From positions 1-64,000 of the forward strand of contig CAYPMO010000014.1 of assembly GCA_964412015.1 (NCBI GenBank): DNA of 64,000 nucleotides. The letters run 5' to 3'. Positions 44,072-51,767 of this stretch are shown here, piece by piece (the stretch's first letter is position 1; each line of letters starts with the position of its first letter). The notes under the pieces were generated by a model. The model was not told the DNA's origin. It was given only the letters and a program-made list of their open reading frames with translations, and did no database searches. Source of the DNA: SZUA-318 sp964412015. Its GTDB lineage: Bacteria > Gemmatimonadota > Gemmatimonadetes > Longimicrobiales > Gaopeijiaceae. The position numbers and the translations under genes are program-made.

Positions 44072-44245
44072 ATGCGACCCATCACTGTCGGAATCTTGAG
44101 TGCAGTAGTGCTCACGGTCGGCGTCCTCATCGTCCGGGAGATCCGGGCGGTGGAGGAGGAGGAGGTACGTCCGAGGGAGATCCCGGCGGGCGAGATCGAG
44201 CCGACTACGCTGTCGCTGGAACGCATCCGCTCCCTGGGCTACTGA
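44072..44245 (+). CDS. Small single-pass membrane protein ending in a SLERIRSLGY tail
   Basis: Fifty-seven residues: membrane helix 4-23 (ITVGILSAVVLTVGVLIV), acidic EEEEV linker, and the tail TTLSLERIRSLGY. The ATG at 44072 is chosen because GGAG lies seven or so bases upstream; an in-frame ATG at 44048 lacks this spacing. Function unknown. It lies alone between a minus-strand peptidase gene and a bidirectional terminator, so it has its own promoter within the 200 bases upstream, where I see no clear consensus. Confidence 0.6.
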   Translation: MRPITVGILSAVVLTVGVLIVREIRAVEEEEVRPREIPAGEIEPTTLSLERIRSLGY

Positions 44246-44285
44246 ACCGGTCGAAGGCCGGCTCGCCTCGGACCCCCGAAGCGAC

Positions 44286-44324
44286 GAGGGCGGCGGGAGG
44301 AGGTGACCTCCTCTCGCCGCCCTC
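44286..44324. terminator. Bidirectional hairpin between the small membrane protein and ferredoxin genes
   Basis: Outer 10-bp stem (44286-44295 with 44315-44324) and inner 6-bp stem (44298-44303 with 44307-44312), followed on the plus strand by CCTGTTT. It is midway between two convergent stops. Confidence 0.75.
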
Positions 44325-44351
44325 CCTGTTTCCCCCCGATCGAGCCCGGGC

Positions 44352-44585
<234 letters not shown>

Positions 44586-44705
44586 AGGGCCTCCGACAGA
44601 CTCCTCTCTTCGTTCGTCCGCGCTCGCGGGACCGACAAGGTGTAACCAAAGCCCCCACCCCCCGCAAGGCGGCGACCGTGACGTTCGGTGCCGGGGCCCG
44701 AGCGC

Positions 44706-45296
44706 TCATCCGCGGTCCAACCTCCTGGCGAACGCGCGGCACCAATGCGCATAGCGCCGGGCGAGCTGAGGGTGTGTCTGCTCGGCCACCGGCCCGTAGA
44801 TCGTGCACGCCTCCGCATGCGTCGCAACCCGCCATCGCTCGTCGGCCTCGCGCAGGTGCGCGTGGCGCACATGGTCCAGCCGCTCCGCGAGCGCGAGGAG
44901 CCGCACGGGCTCGTCGGCGGTGACGAGCGCCTCCGCCAGCGACGGGCTACCGGCCATCGGGACCGCCGCCACCAATTCGGCGACGTCGCTCCCGAAGCCC
45001 TCGCGGATAGCGGCCGCTGCGATGCGCAGCTCGGCGTCCTCCGACTCCGTGAGGACGGCCGCGCACAGAAGGTCGGCATCAAGGCAGGACACGTCGCGGA
45101 TCAGGACGAGCACCGTGCGGCCCGGGTGCAGGAACAGCGGATGGCGCTCATCCTCGAGCGCGGCGAACCGCGGTTGCATCGCGAGGGCATGGGCCCGGCT
45201 GAGCCTCTGGATGCCCTCCGGGGTCATCCCGAGGGAGCGAGCGGTCCGCACGAGGGTCGCGGCCATCATCGTCCCCCGGTTCTCTTCGCCCATCAC
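44706..45296 (-). CDS. RelA/SpoT-type HD-fold protein with lost HD motif
   Basis: About 196 residues. The order of helices follows the ppGpp-hydrolase domain of RelA/SpoT: DADLLCAAVLTESED, FGSDVAELVAAVP, LALAERLDHVRHAH, then THAEACTIYGPVAEQ in place of ETLxIYAPLA. The catalytic HD of the first helix (LLHD in active enzymes) is replaced by LT-E, so the metal site appears lost while the ERLDHVRH helix is kept. GTG 45296 or ATG 45293 may be used; an AGGAG from the end of the upstream gene serves both. Possibly a regulator or binding protein. Confidence 0.65.
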   Translation of the reverse strand: MMGEENRGTMMAATLVRTARSLGMTPEGIQRLSRAHALAMQPRFAALEDERHPLFLHPGRTVLVLIRDVSCLDADLLCAAVLTESEDAELRIAAAAIREGFGSDVAELVAAVPMAGSPSLAEALVTADEPVRLLALAERLDHVRHAHLREADERWRVATHAEACTIYGPVAEQTHPQLARRYAHWCRAFARRLDRG

Positions 45297-45299
45297 GCC

Positions 45300-46142
45300 C
45301 TACTCCTCGAGGTGCCGGCGCAGATGCTCCAGGGTCCGGTCCATCGCCTCGCGCAGCTCGGGCGTCGGGCCCGCGAAGGGATGCGCCGCTCCGAACGTGT
45401 GGCCCGCCCGTTCCACGAGGTGGAGCCGAGCGCCCGCGTTGGCGCGCGTCAGCGTCTCTGCCTCGCTGGGCCACACCGTGAGGTCGTCCGTCCCCTGTAC
45501 GATCAGCCACGGCGCGTGCAGTCTGCGGGCCGCCGACATCACGTCGAGCGCATCGCGCTTCGCCTCGAAGTCCTCCAGGAAGCCCACACCCAAGGGCATC
45601 TGCTCGCCGGTGCGCGGGTTCGGGACCCATACTCTGCCGTCCGCCCGCCAGAGCTCCCTGGTCTCCTCCGACCACCGGTCGAACCGGGCCAGCGCGGCCC
45701 ACGTGACCAGGGCGCGCACGCGCGGCTCGGCCGCCGCCGCGAGGACGGCGTGCGCGCCGCCGCGGCCGTGGCCGAGCAGCGCGGCCTTCCGAGGCCTGCG
45801 GGGCAGCAGGTCCCCGTCGAGAACTTCGGCGAGCATGCGGCGCAGCTCCTCCAGCTCCAGGGAGAGCGTATTCGAGCCGAACCGCTCCAGGTCGCTCAGT
45901 CGGTCCGGATCCGCACCGACGCCGTTGCGTGAGAAGTTGAACGAGATCGTGCTGTGCCCCGCGCCCGCGAGCCGCTCGCAAACCCACGGGAAGAAACCCC
46001 AGTCCTTGAAGCTCTTGAACCCGTGGACGACGATTACCGCCGTGCGGGGCGGAGGACCATCCGGGACGCGGACGTCCCCGCGGATCGTGTCCCCGGCGCG
46101 GGGCTCCCGGGCGAACGGGAGGCGGATCACTCCTTGCGCCAT
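45300..46142 (-). CDS. Alpha/beta hydrolase (dienelactone-hydrolase-like)
   Basis: Protein of 280 residues. VIVVHGFKSFKDWGF is the oxyanion strand-loop, and LGHGRGGAHAVL is the nucleophile elbow, but with Gly-His-Gly-Arg-Gly in place of GxSxG. A lone Asp (VQGTDDLTV) and His (ERAGHTFG) complete the usual triad. The absence of Ser or Cys at the elbow is unusual and suggests an inactive or atypical enzyme. It overlaps the upstream adenosyltransferase gene by 16 bases and ends three bases before the RelA-like gene. Confidence 0.8.
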   Translation of the reverse strand: MAQGVIRLPFAREPRAGDTIRGDVRVPDGPPPRTAVIVVHGFKSFKDWGFFPWVCERLAGAGHSTISFNFSRNGVGADPDRLSDLERFGSNTLSLELEELRRMLAEVLDGDLLPRRPRKAALLGHGRGGAHAVLAAAAEPRVRALVTWAALARFDRWSEETRELWRADGRVWVPNPRTGEQMPLGVGFLEDFEAKRDALDVMSAARRLHAPWLIVQGTDDLTVWPSEAETLTRANAGARLHLVERAGHTFGAAHPFAGPTPELREAMDRTLEHLRRHLEE

Positions 46143-46684
46143 TCCACGTCGGGCACGCCCGCGCGATGGTTCTCCAGCCGGGCGAACGTGAACAGCAGGT
46201 CGGAGAGGCGGTTCAGGTAGGCCACGACGCCCGCCTCCACCTCCTCCTCCCTGGCCAGCCGGACCACGGCGCGCTCGGCGCGGCGGCACACCGTGCGAGC
46301 GAGGTGCAGCGCCACCGCGCCCGCCGTACCCCCCGGAAGGATGAACGCGCGCAGGGGCGCGAGCTCCTCGTCGGCCTCATCCATCCATCGCTCCATCTCC
46401 GCGACGCGCTCCAGCGGCATCGCGGGAAGCCCCTTCGGCCGGGGACGTCCCTCCCGCGGGGGCGCGGCGGCCAGGAGCGAGCCCAGCGCGAAGAGGTCGT
46501 GCTGGATCGGCCCGAGTCTCGCGCGGATGGTACCGTCCGCGGTCGCGGCCACGGCCACGCCCACGCACGCGTTCAGCTCGTCGACCGTGCCGTAGGCCAC
46601 GACGCGGGGGTGGTCCTTCTGGACACGCCCGCCCCCGAACAGCGCGGTCTCTCCGCCATCGCCCGTACGTGTGTAGATCTTCAT
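46127..46684 (-). CDS. Cob(I)alamin adenosyltransferase, PduO type
   Basis: Protein of 185 residues. The ATP-binding N-terminus KIYTRTGDGGETALFGG is diagnostic, with YGTVDELNACVG, and late CRRAERAVV and YLNRLSDLLFTFAR. The enzyme makes adenosylcobalamin from reduced cobalamin and ATP in the cytoplasm. Two bases separate it from the upstream small gene, and it overlaps the hydrolase gene, so all lie in one minus-strand operon. Confidence 0.95.
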   Translation of the reverse strand: MKIYTRTGDGGETALFGGGRVQKDHPRVVAYGTVDELNACVGVAVAATADGTIRARLGPIQHDLFALGSLLAAAPPREGRPRPKGLPAMPLERVAEMERWMDEADEELAPLRAFILPGGTAGAVALHLARTVCRRAERAVVRLAREEEVEAGVVAYLNRLSDLLFTFARLENHRAGVPDVEWRKE

Positions 46685-46686
46685 GG

Positions 46687-46941
46687 CTATCGCAGCCTCG
46701 TGAGTCGCCGGAGCGCCTGGGCGTGCTCGAGGAGCGAGCTCCCCTTCTCCTCCTTCGGCTCCTGGGGCGGCGCCGAGAGCAGGTCCCGGATGTCGAGGAG
46801 CACCTCCAGGTGGATCTGATCCCTCTGGTATTCCGTGTCCAGGCGGGTCATCTCCGGCTGGTCCCCCCTCTCCTGCGCGACGCGGAACGCTTCCCGGTAC
46901 ACGCCCTCCAGGCTCTGGAGCACCCGATCACGGTGGCGCAT
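46687..46941 (-). CDS. Small helical protein of unknown function
   Basis: Protein of 84 residues, nearly all charged helix: VLQSLEGVYREAFRVAQERG, then EYQRDQIHLEVLLDIRDLLS and a Lys/Glu-rich tail. Probable coiled coil, no membrane segment or Cys. I do not recognise it. Start chosen at ATG 46941. Located between the alpha/beta hydrolase and the adenosyltransferase genes on the same strand, with a 2-base gap to the latter. Confidence 0.6.
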   Translation of the reverse strand: MRHRDRVLQSLEGVYREAFRVAQERGDQPEMTRLDTEYQRDQIHLEVLLDIRDLLSAPPQEPKEEKGSSLLEHAQALRRLTRLR

Positions 46942-46975
46942 GCTGCCTCCTCGAACGTGGCGTGCGGCGAACCGG

Positions 46976-47617
46976 TCAGATCGCGGCGAGGACGCGCGCT
47001 CCCAGCCCGGACTGATAGTACCCCCGCACGGTCTGGCGTAGTTCATCCAGCCGCTCGACGAAGAAGTGGTCGGCGCCGGAGATCCGCACGAGCGTGACGT
47101 GCGCGCGCATGGGGCGGAGCAGCTCGGCCACCTTTGCCCCCGAGCCGAACGCGTCGTCTTCCCCCTGGATCACGAGCACGGGCTTCTCGACGCGGGCGAG
47201 GAACGAGTAGTCGTACTCCTCCTTCACGACCGGCAGCCCGATCCCGAGCATCGAGACCACGCGGTCGTCGGCGGCGCCGACGCCCAGCCCCACCATGGAC
47301 CCGAACGAGAACCCGCCCACCACAAGCGGGAGGGTCGGGTAGCGTTCCTCCAGCCAGTCCAGCGCGGCGCGCAGGTCGTCCCTCTCCCCATGCCCCTCGT
47401 CGTGGCTCCCCGTGCTCGTCCCCACGCCCCGGAAGTTGAACCGGAGGGCCACCAGGCCGGCGTCGTTGAGCCCCAGGGCCGCGCGGTACACGGCCTTGGT
47501 GTGCATCGTGCCGCCGTGGAGCGGGTGGGGGTGGCAGACCACCGCCGCGCCTCGCGGCGCTTCGTCGGGCTCTTTGATGGTCGCTTCGAGCCAGCCGTGG
47601 GGTACGCGGATCTTCAC
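46976..47617 (-). CDS. Alpha/beta hydrolase with GFSFGS elbow
   Basis: Protein of 213 residues. VVCHPHPLHGGTMHTKAV is the signature of a well-known small hydrolase family, LRFNFRGVGTSTGSHDEG follows, and the nucleophile elbow is GGFSFGSMVG. Asp (QGEDDAFG) and His (GADHFFVERL) complete the triad. Substrate unknown. GTG start at 47617. Diverges from the HTH/zinc-ribbon gene over 152 bases, and is first of the minus-strand set leading to the adenosyltransferase. Confidence 0.88.
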   Translation of the reverse strand: MKIRVPHGWLEATIKEPDEAPRGAAVVCHPHPLHGGTMHTKAVYRAALGLNDAGLVALRFNFRGVGTSTGSHDEGHGERDDLRAALDWLEERYPTLPLVVGGFSFGSMVGLGVGAADDRVVSMLGIGLPVVKEEYDYSFLARVEKPVLVIQGEDDAFGSGAKVAELLRPMRAHVTLVRISGADHFFVERLDELRQTVRGYYQSGLGARVLAAI

Positions 47618-47769
47618 CCGGTCGTTCTACGCGGAAGAAACGAAGCCCGCCCACACGGGCCGGTTCGGCTGTGCGAGGCGGGCGCGGCTCCGCTATGTTG
47701 TCCAACGTCGGGAAGAGGGTCAAGGACCCGCCATGAGCCGGATCCACACCGCATGACCGGAGGAGGGTG

Positions 47770-48204
47770 ATGAGCGAGGCCGCGGCCGGTCGGGAGACGC
47801 AGCTCAAGGCGAACGAGCTCTATTGGGGCTCCGACCGGAGTGTGAACCAGATCGCCGAGGAGCTCGACCTCTCGAAGGGCGTGCTCTACGGTCTGATCCG
47901 GCCGCGCCCGGCGGGTCTCGCCTGCCCGTCGTGTGGCCAGGAGCTCGTCTATGCCAACCGGACCGCGATGGACCGCGGTACGGTGGCCTGCCCCGCGTGC
48001 GGCTGGCAGGGCGATCAGCGGGACGTGGACGCGGCGGGAGCCGACGGGAGAGTGGCGCTATCGTACGAGGAGCCGGAAGACGAGGATGTCTTCGTCCCGC
48101 CCATCAGGCTCTCTTCGACGCGGCAGCGCGTTGCCCTCGGCGGTGCGTTCCTCGGGGCGGCCGCCGGTCTCGCTCTCGTGCTCTGGGCACGGCGCCGACG
48201 CTGA
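47770..48204 (+). CDS. HTH plus zinc-ribbon protein with C-terminal membrane anchor
   Basis: Protein of 144 residues with three parts: a helix-turn-helix (SVNQIAEELDLSKGVLYGLI, about 24-43), a zinc ribbon (CPSCGQEL and CPACGWQG, about 52-78), an acidic linker, and one membrane helix (ALGGAFLGAAAGLALVLWA) ending in RRRR. This would hold a DNA-binding domain at the inner face of the membrane. GGAGGA five bases before ATG 47770 decides the start; a GTG one codon earlier is also possible. Not a family with a known name to me. Confidence 0.7.
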   Translation: MSEAAAGRETQLKANELYWGSDRSVNQIAEELDLSKGVLYGLIRPRPAGLACPSCGQELVYANRTAMDRGTVACPACGWQGDQRDVDAAGADGRVALSYEEPEDEDVFVPPIRLSSTRQRVALGGAFLGAAAGLALVLWARRRR

Positions 48205-48222
48205 CCGAGCCGCCTGCCCGTC

Positions 48223-49389
48223 ATGGCGACCCGACCCTCCCAGACGACGGACCCCCGGACGATCATCACACCGGATGCGTTCGAGGTCTCGCCGGCGCTG
48301 CTCGGGCTCCCGCTGGCGCCCCCGTTCGTGCGGCTCGCCGCGCTTCTGATCGACCTCGCCGTCGTCGGCGTCATCACCGCGCTCACCAGGAGCTTCGCGG
48401 TCGTCCTGGGCCTCGTGGTCGCGGTCCTGTTCATCCGCGAGGGCTTCAAGCGCACGCCCGTGCCCGGCAGCGTCTTCGGGCGGGCCATGCGTCTCAGCGT
48501 CGGATGCCTGGGCTGGGGGATCGGCGCGATCACGATCGTCGTCTGGATCGCGGCGGGGACCGGAGGAACGTTCGGCTCCCCGGAGCGAAGCCCGCGCATG
48601 GAGCGAGGAGCCGACGGCGTGTCCGTCTCGTTCCAGGGGGTCGACGGCCTCATGACCCTGCTCCGGGATGTCGGGGATATTCGCCGCATCGAGGAGTCGA
48701 GCACCACCGAGGAAGCTGTCTCGGCCGCGGCCGAGCTGGCGCGACGCGGCCTCGACGCCGGCCTGACCGAGGAGCAGGTCCGCGACGTGCTCGCCGAGCT
48801 GCTCGCAGAGAGCGACGCGTGGAGCGGAGAGGCCGAGACGATCCTCGAGCGGTCCATGGCCGCCGCGACCGCCGACACCGTCGCCGACGCCGAGGCCGCG
48901 GACACCACCCTCAGCGTCTTCGCCGACCCGCTCGTCGCGGACAGCCTCCGCCGGCTCGAGCGACGCGTGCGGACGCTCGAGGCCAGGCGCGAGACGCTGG
49001 AGCGCACCAGCGACGAGCTCCGCGACGAGCTGGAGCAGGAGCGGGACCGCGGCATCTTCAATTGGCTGCGGGACTTCGCGGACGACCTGGGGTTCGGCTT
49101 CGGGTGGGCCTCGCTCTACCTGACGGTCATGCTCTCGTGGTGGAAGGGGCAGACCGTCGGGAAGCGGTTGCTGAAGATCCGGGTGCTGCGCCTGGACGGG
49201 GAGCCGATCACCTGGTGGACCGCCTTCGAGCGTGCCGGCGGCTACGCGGCGGGCATCGCCACCGGTCTCCTCGGGTTCGCCCAGGTATTCTGGGACTCCA
49301 ACCGCCAAGCCATCCACGACCGCATCACCGGCACCGTCGTGGTGAGGGACGGGGCCCCGAGGGTCACGGACTGGCAGAAGGCTCTCTGA
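48223..49389 (+). CDS. RDD-family membrane protein with a large inserted coiled-coil region
   Basis: Protein of 388 residues. Hydrophobic helices near 38-70 and 92-110, then about 180 soluble residues including LRRLERRVRTLEARRETLER, a predicted coiled coil, and a second membrane pair around 290-350. The RDD features are FVRLAALLIDLAVV at the start and SWWKGQTVGKRLLKIRVLRL with RQAIHDRITGTVVV at the end. Normal RDD proteins have no such insert between helices. 18 bases downstream of the HTH/zinc-ribbon gene; role unknown. Confidence 0.78.
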   Translation: MATRPSQTTDPRTIITPDAFEVSPALLGLPLAPPFVRLAALLIDLAVVGVITALTRSFAVVLGLVVAVLFIREGFKRTPVPGSVFGRAMRLSVGCLGWGIGAITIVVWIAAGTGGTFGSPERSPRMERGADGVSVSFQGVDGLMTLLRDVGDIRRIEESSTTEEAVSAAAELARRGLDAGLTEEQVRDVLAELLAESDAWSGEAETILERSMAAATADTVADAEAADTTLSVFADPLVADSLRRLERRVRTLEARRETLERTSDELRDELEQERDRGIFNWLRDFADDLGFGFGWASLYLTVMLSWWKGQTVGKRLLKIRVLRLDGEPITWWTAFERAGGYAAGIATGLLGFAQVFWDSNRQAIHDRITGTVVVRDGAPRVTDWQKAL

Positions 49390-49414
49390 GCCTGGAACCG
49401 GGTAGCAGCGCGAC

Positions 49415-50266
49415 ATGATTGACGCACCCCACGAGGACCAGGTCCCTGCCGAGGAATCGCCCGGCCGGAGCGTGGACGACCGATTCGGCCACAAGGTCGT
49501 CATGACCGTCCCGGTCCGGCGCAACGCGAAGCTCCGCCGGCTCATGGAGGACGTGAACGCCGACGACGACCTCTACGGGCTGTGGCTCGCGGCGAACGTG
49601 AACGCGATGGAGCGACTGGGCATGACCGATCACGGCCCCGTCCACGTGAAGATCGTCATGAACCTGGCCGTGCGGATGCTCCGGCTCCTCCTGGACGCGG
49701 GCGTCCGGCCCTCCGTGGTGAGCGACTACGCGATGGAGCCCGAGGATGCGGAGATCGTCGTGGCGCTCGCGGCGCTCCTCCACGACGTGGGCATGTCCAT
49801 CCACCGCGCCGACCACGAGGCGTTCTCGCTGTTCGTCGCACAGGACAAGCTGCGCCAGTTCCTTGCCCCTCTCTACGACGAGCGCCGCGCCACGATCCTC
49901 CGGGCCGAGGTCCTGCACGCGATCATCTCGCATCGCTCCGGCGGCAAGCCGCTGACGCTGGAGGCCGGCGTGGTGCGCATCGCCGACGCGCTCGACATGG
50001 CCAAAGGCCGCTCGCGGATCTCCTTCGAGGCAGGGTCGCTGTCCATCCACTCCGTGTCCGCCGCCGCGATCGAGGGCATCACGCTCGAGAAGGGCACGGA
50101 CCGCGCGATCCGCGTCACCGTGGACATGTCGAACTCGGCGGGGCTGTTCCAGCTCGATCAGCTTCTGCGGGAGAAGCTCAGGGGAAGCGGGCTCGAGCCC
50201 CACATCCAGATCCGAGCGCGCCTCGGCGAGGAGGAAAAGCGCCTCCTCACCGACTTCACCCTGTGA
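49415..50266 (+). CDS. HD-domain phosphohydrolase
   Basis: Protein of 283 residues. DHGPVHVKIVMNLAVRML begins the HD domain, AALLHDVGMSIHRADHE has the catalytic HD pair and a further His, HAIISHRSGGKP and VRIADALDMAKGR the remaining metal-binding positions. The family acts on nucleotides or phosphoesters with divalent metals. Residues 200-283 form a small alpha/beta extension. Substrate unknown. Same strand as the RDD gene and CcdA, 40 bases before ccdA. Confidence 0.88.
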   Translation: MIDAPHEDQVPAEESPGRSVDDRFGHKVVMTVPVRRNAKLRRLMEDVNADDDLYGLWLAANVNAMERLGMTDHGPVHVKIVMNLAVRMLRLLLDAGVRPSVVSDYAMEPEDAEIVVALAALLHDVGMSIHRADHEAFSLFVAQDKLRQFLAPLYDERRATILRAEVLHAIISHRSGGKPLTLEAGVVRIADALDMAKGRSRISFEAGSLSIHSVSAAAIEGITLEKGTDRAIRVTVDMSNSAGLFQLDQLLREKLRGSGLEPHIQIRARLGEEEKRLLTDFTL

Positions 50267-50306
50267 GACGCCCGGCACCGGGCCCAGGCGCCGGCGAGGT
50301 CGCCTG

Positions 50307-51044
50307 ATGGACGTCACCATCTCGCTTCCCCTCGCGTTCGCGGCGGGCCTGGCCTCGTTCCTCTCGCCCTGCGTGCTGCCGGTCGTGCCCAGCTACCTCG
50401 TGTTCGTGTCGGGGCTCACGCTCGAGGAGCTGAAGGACGGCACTTCCGCCTCGGCCCGCAGGGCGGCGGTGCTCCACTCGATCCTCTTCGCGCTCGGCTT
50501 CACCGCCGTGTTCATGACCCTCGGGTGGGTGGCCACGGCGGCAGGTCAGGCGTTCGCACGCGCGCTCCCGTGGATCCACCGCGGGGGCGGGCTCGCGCTC
50601 TTCCTCTTCGGCGCCTACCTCGCGGGACTGATCCGCGCCCCCGCGCTCTCGCGCGAACGTCGTCTCCACCTGGCGGCACGGCCCTCGGGCGGGGCGGGCT
50701 CGTTCCTCGTGGGCGTGGCGTTCGGCGCGGGCTGGACGCCCTGCGTCGGCCCGGTACTCGCATCCATCCTGCTCTACGCCGGGCTCGAGGCCACCCGCTC
50801 GGAGGGCACGCTTTTGCTCGCGACCTACGCCGCCGGCCTGGGGATTCCATTCGTGGCCGCTTCCGCCATGTTCAACGGGTTCCTCGCGAGCGCGCGGCGC
50901 ATCCGGACATGGATGGTCCCGCTCGGCCGTGTGGCCGGGGCGGTGCTCGCCCTCGTCGGGATCCTGATGCTCACGGGAAGCTACGCCACGTTGACCTCGT
51001 TCCTCGCGGGGCTCGGGCAGCTCGTGAATCTGGAGGCACCATGA
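50307..51044 (+). CDS. ccdA: Cytochrome c biogenesis / thiol-disulfide transport protein CcdA
   Basis: Protein of 245 residues with six membrane helices in two related halves. The redox cysteines are Cys22 in SPCVLPVVPSY and Cys146 in TPCVGPVLASIL. CcdA carries electrons from cytoplasmic thioredoxin to periplasmic thiol proteins. The partner encoded immediately next (ATGA overlap) is a CGYC thioredoxin-fold lipoprotein, which is the likely electron acceptor. Confidence 0.93.
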   Translation: MDVTISLPLAFAAGLASFLSPCVLPVVPSYLVFVSGLTLEELKDGTSASARRAAVLHSILFALGFTAVFMTLGWVATAAGQAFARALPWIHRGGGLALFLFGAYLAGLIRAPALSRERRLHLAARPSGGAGSFLVGVAFGAGWTPCVGPVLASILLYAGLEATRSEGTLLLATYAAGLGIPFVAASAMFNGFLASARRIRTWMVPLGRVAGAVLALVGILMLTGSYATLTSFLAGLGQLVNLEAP

Positions 51045-51751
51045 CCGCACGGTTCGTCACGGTCGTCACGGCCGCACTCTTCGGGTGCTCGGCCGCATGC
51101 AAGGACGTGCCGGCGAGCGAGGTTGCACGGATCGACGCGACCGTCGAGGCGGCCGAGCCCGAGCCTCAGAGCGCGGACAGCGTGAACATCGCGGACCTCG
51201 GCGTCAACCGCGGCTCCCCCAAAGCGCCCGTCCGGGTCGTGGAGCTCACCGACTACGGGTGCGGCTACTGCAAGAAGTTCCACGAGGAGACCTGGCCCAC
51301 CCTCATGCGCGAGTTCGTGCAGGCCGGCAAGGTCCAGTGGAAGTTCCTCCCGTTCGCGAGCGGCCTGTTCCGGAACTCGACGGCCGCGACGACCGCGGCC
51401 GAGTGCGTGCTCGAGCAGGGCGACCAGCTCTTCGAGACGATGGACACGCTCGTCTGGGACGCGCAGCGCGAGTGGAAGGGCGCGTCGGACCCGACGGCCA
51501 TGCTCCGGGGCTTCGCCGGCGAGGCCGGAGCGGACATCGGCCGCTGGGACGAATGCATGGAGCAGGGGCGCCGTGCGGACAGGGTGGACGCCGCGACCGC
51601 GGTGGCCCGCCACCTGGGCGTACGCGGCACCCCCACGTTCTTCGTGGTGGGCTACCAGCAGCCCATCCAGGGCGCGCTCCCCACGGAGACGTTCCAGCAG
51701 ATCCTCACGATGGTCCACGAGAAGGCGATCCGTGGGGATTCGATCCGCTGA
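51041..51751 (+). CDS. DsbA/DsbG-like thioredoxin-fold lipoprotein
   Basis: Protein of 236 residues. Signal peptide with Cys16 and Cys20 near ALFGCSAAC, so lipidation at either is possible. Thioredoxin-fold domain: VVELTDYGCGYCKKFHEE has the CGYC redox pair Cys74-Cys77, and RGTPTFFVVG the cis-Pro. CGYC occurs in DsbC/DsbG-type isomerases and some DsbA relatives, with an inserted helical domain between. Likely a periplasmic disulfide oxidoreductase reduced by CcdA. Confidence 0.88.
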   Translation: MTARFVTVVTAALFGCSAACKDVPASEVARIDATVEAAEPEPQSADSVNIADLGVNRGSPKAPVRVVELTDYGCGYCKKFHEETWPTLMREFVQAGKVQWKFLPFASGLFRNSTAATTAAECVLEQGDQLFETMDTLVWDAQREWKGASDPTAMLRGFAGEAGADIGRWDECMEQGRRADRVDAATAVARHLGVRGTPTFFVVGYQQPIQGALPTETFQQILTMVHEKAIRGDSIR

Positions 51752-51767
51752 GGCCCGAGGGCGTCCC

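Noticed and set aside
51573..51767. Upstream extension of the hypothetical lipoprotein at 51768
   Set aside because: The frame is open further upstream inside the thioredoxin-fold gene, but only the GTG at 51768 gives a sensible lipoprotein signal.
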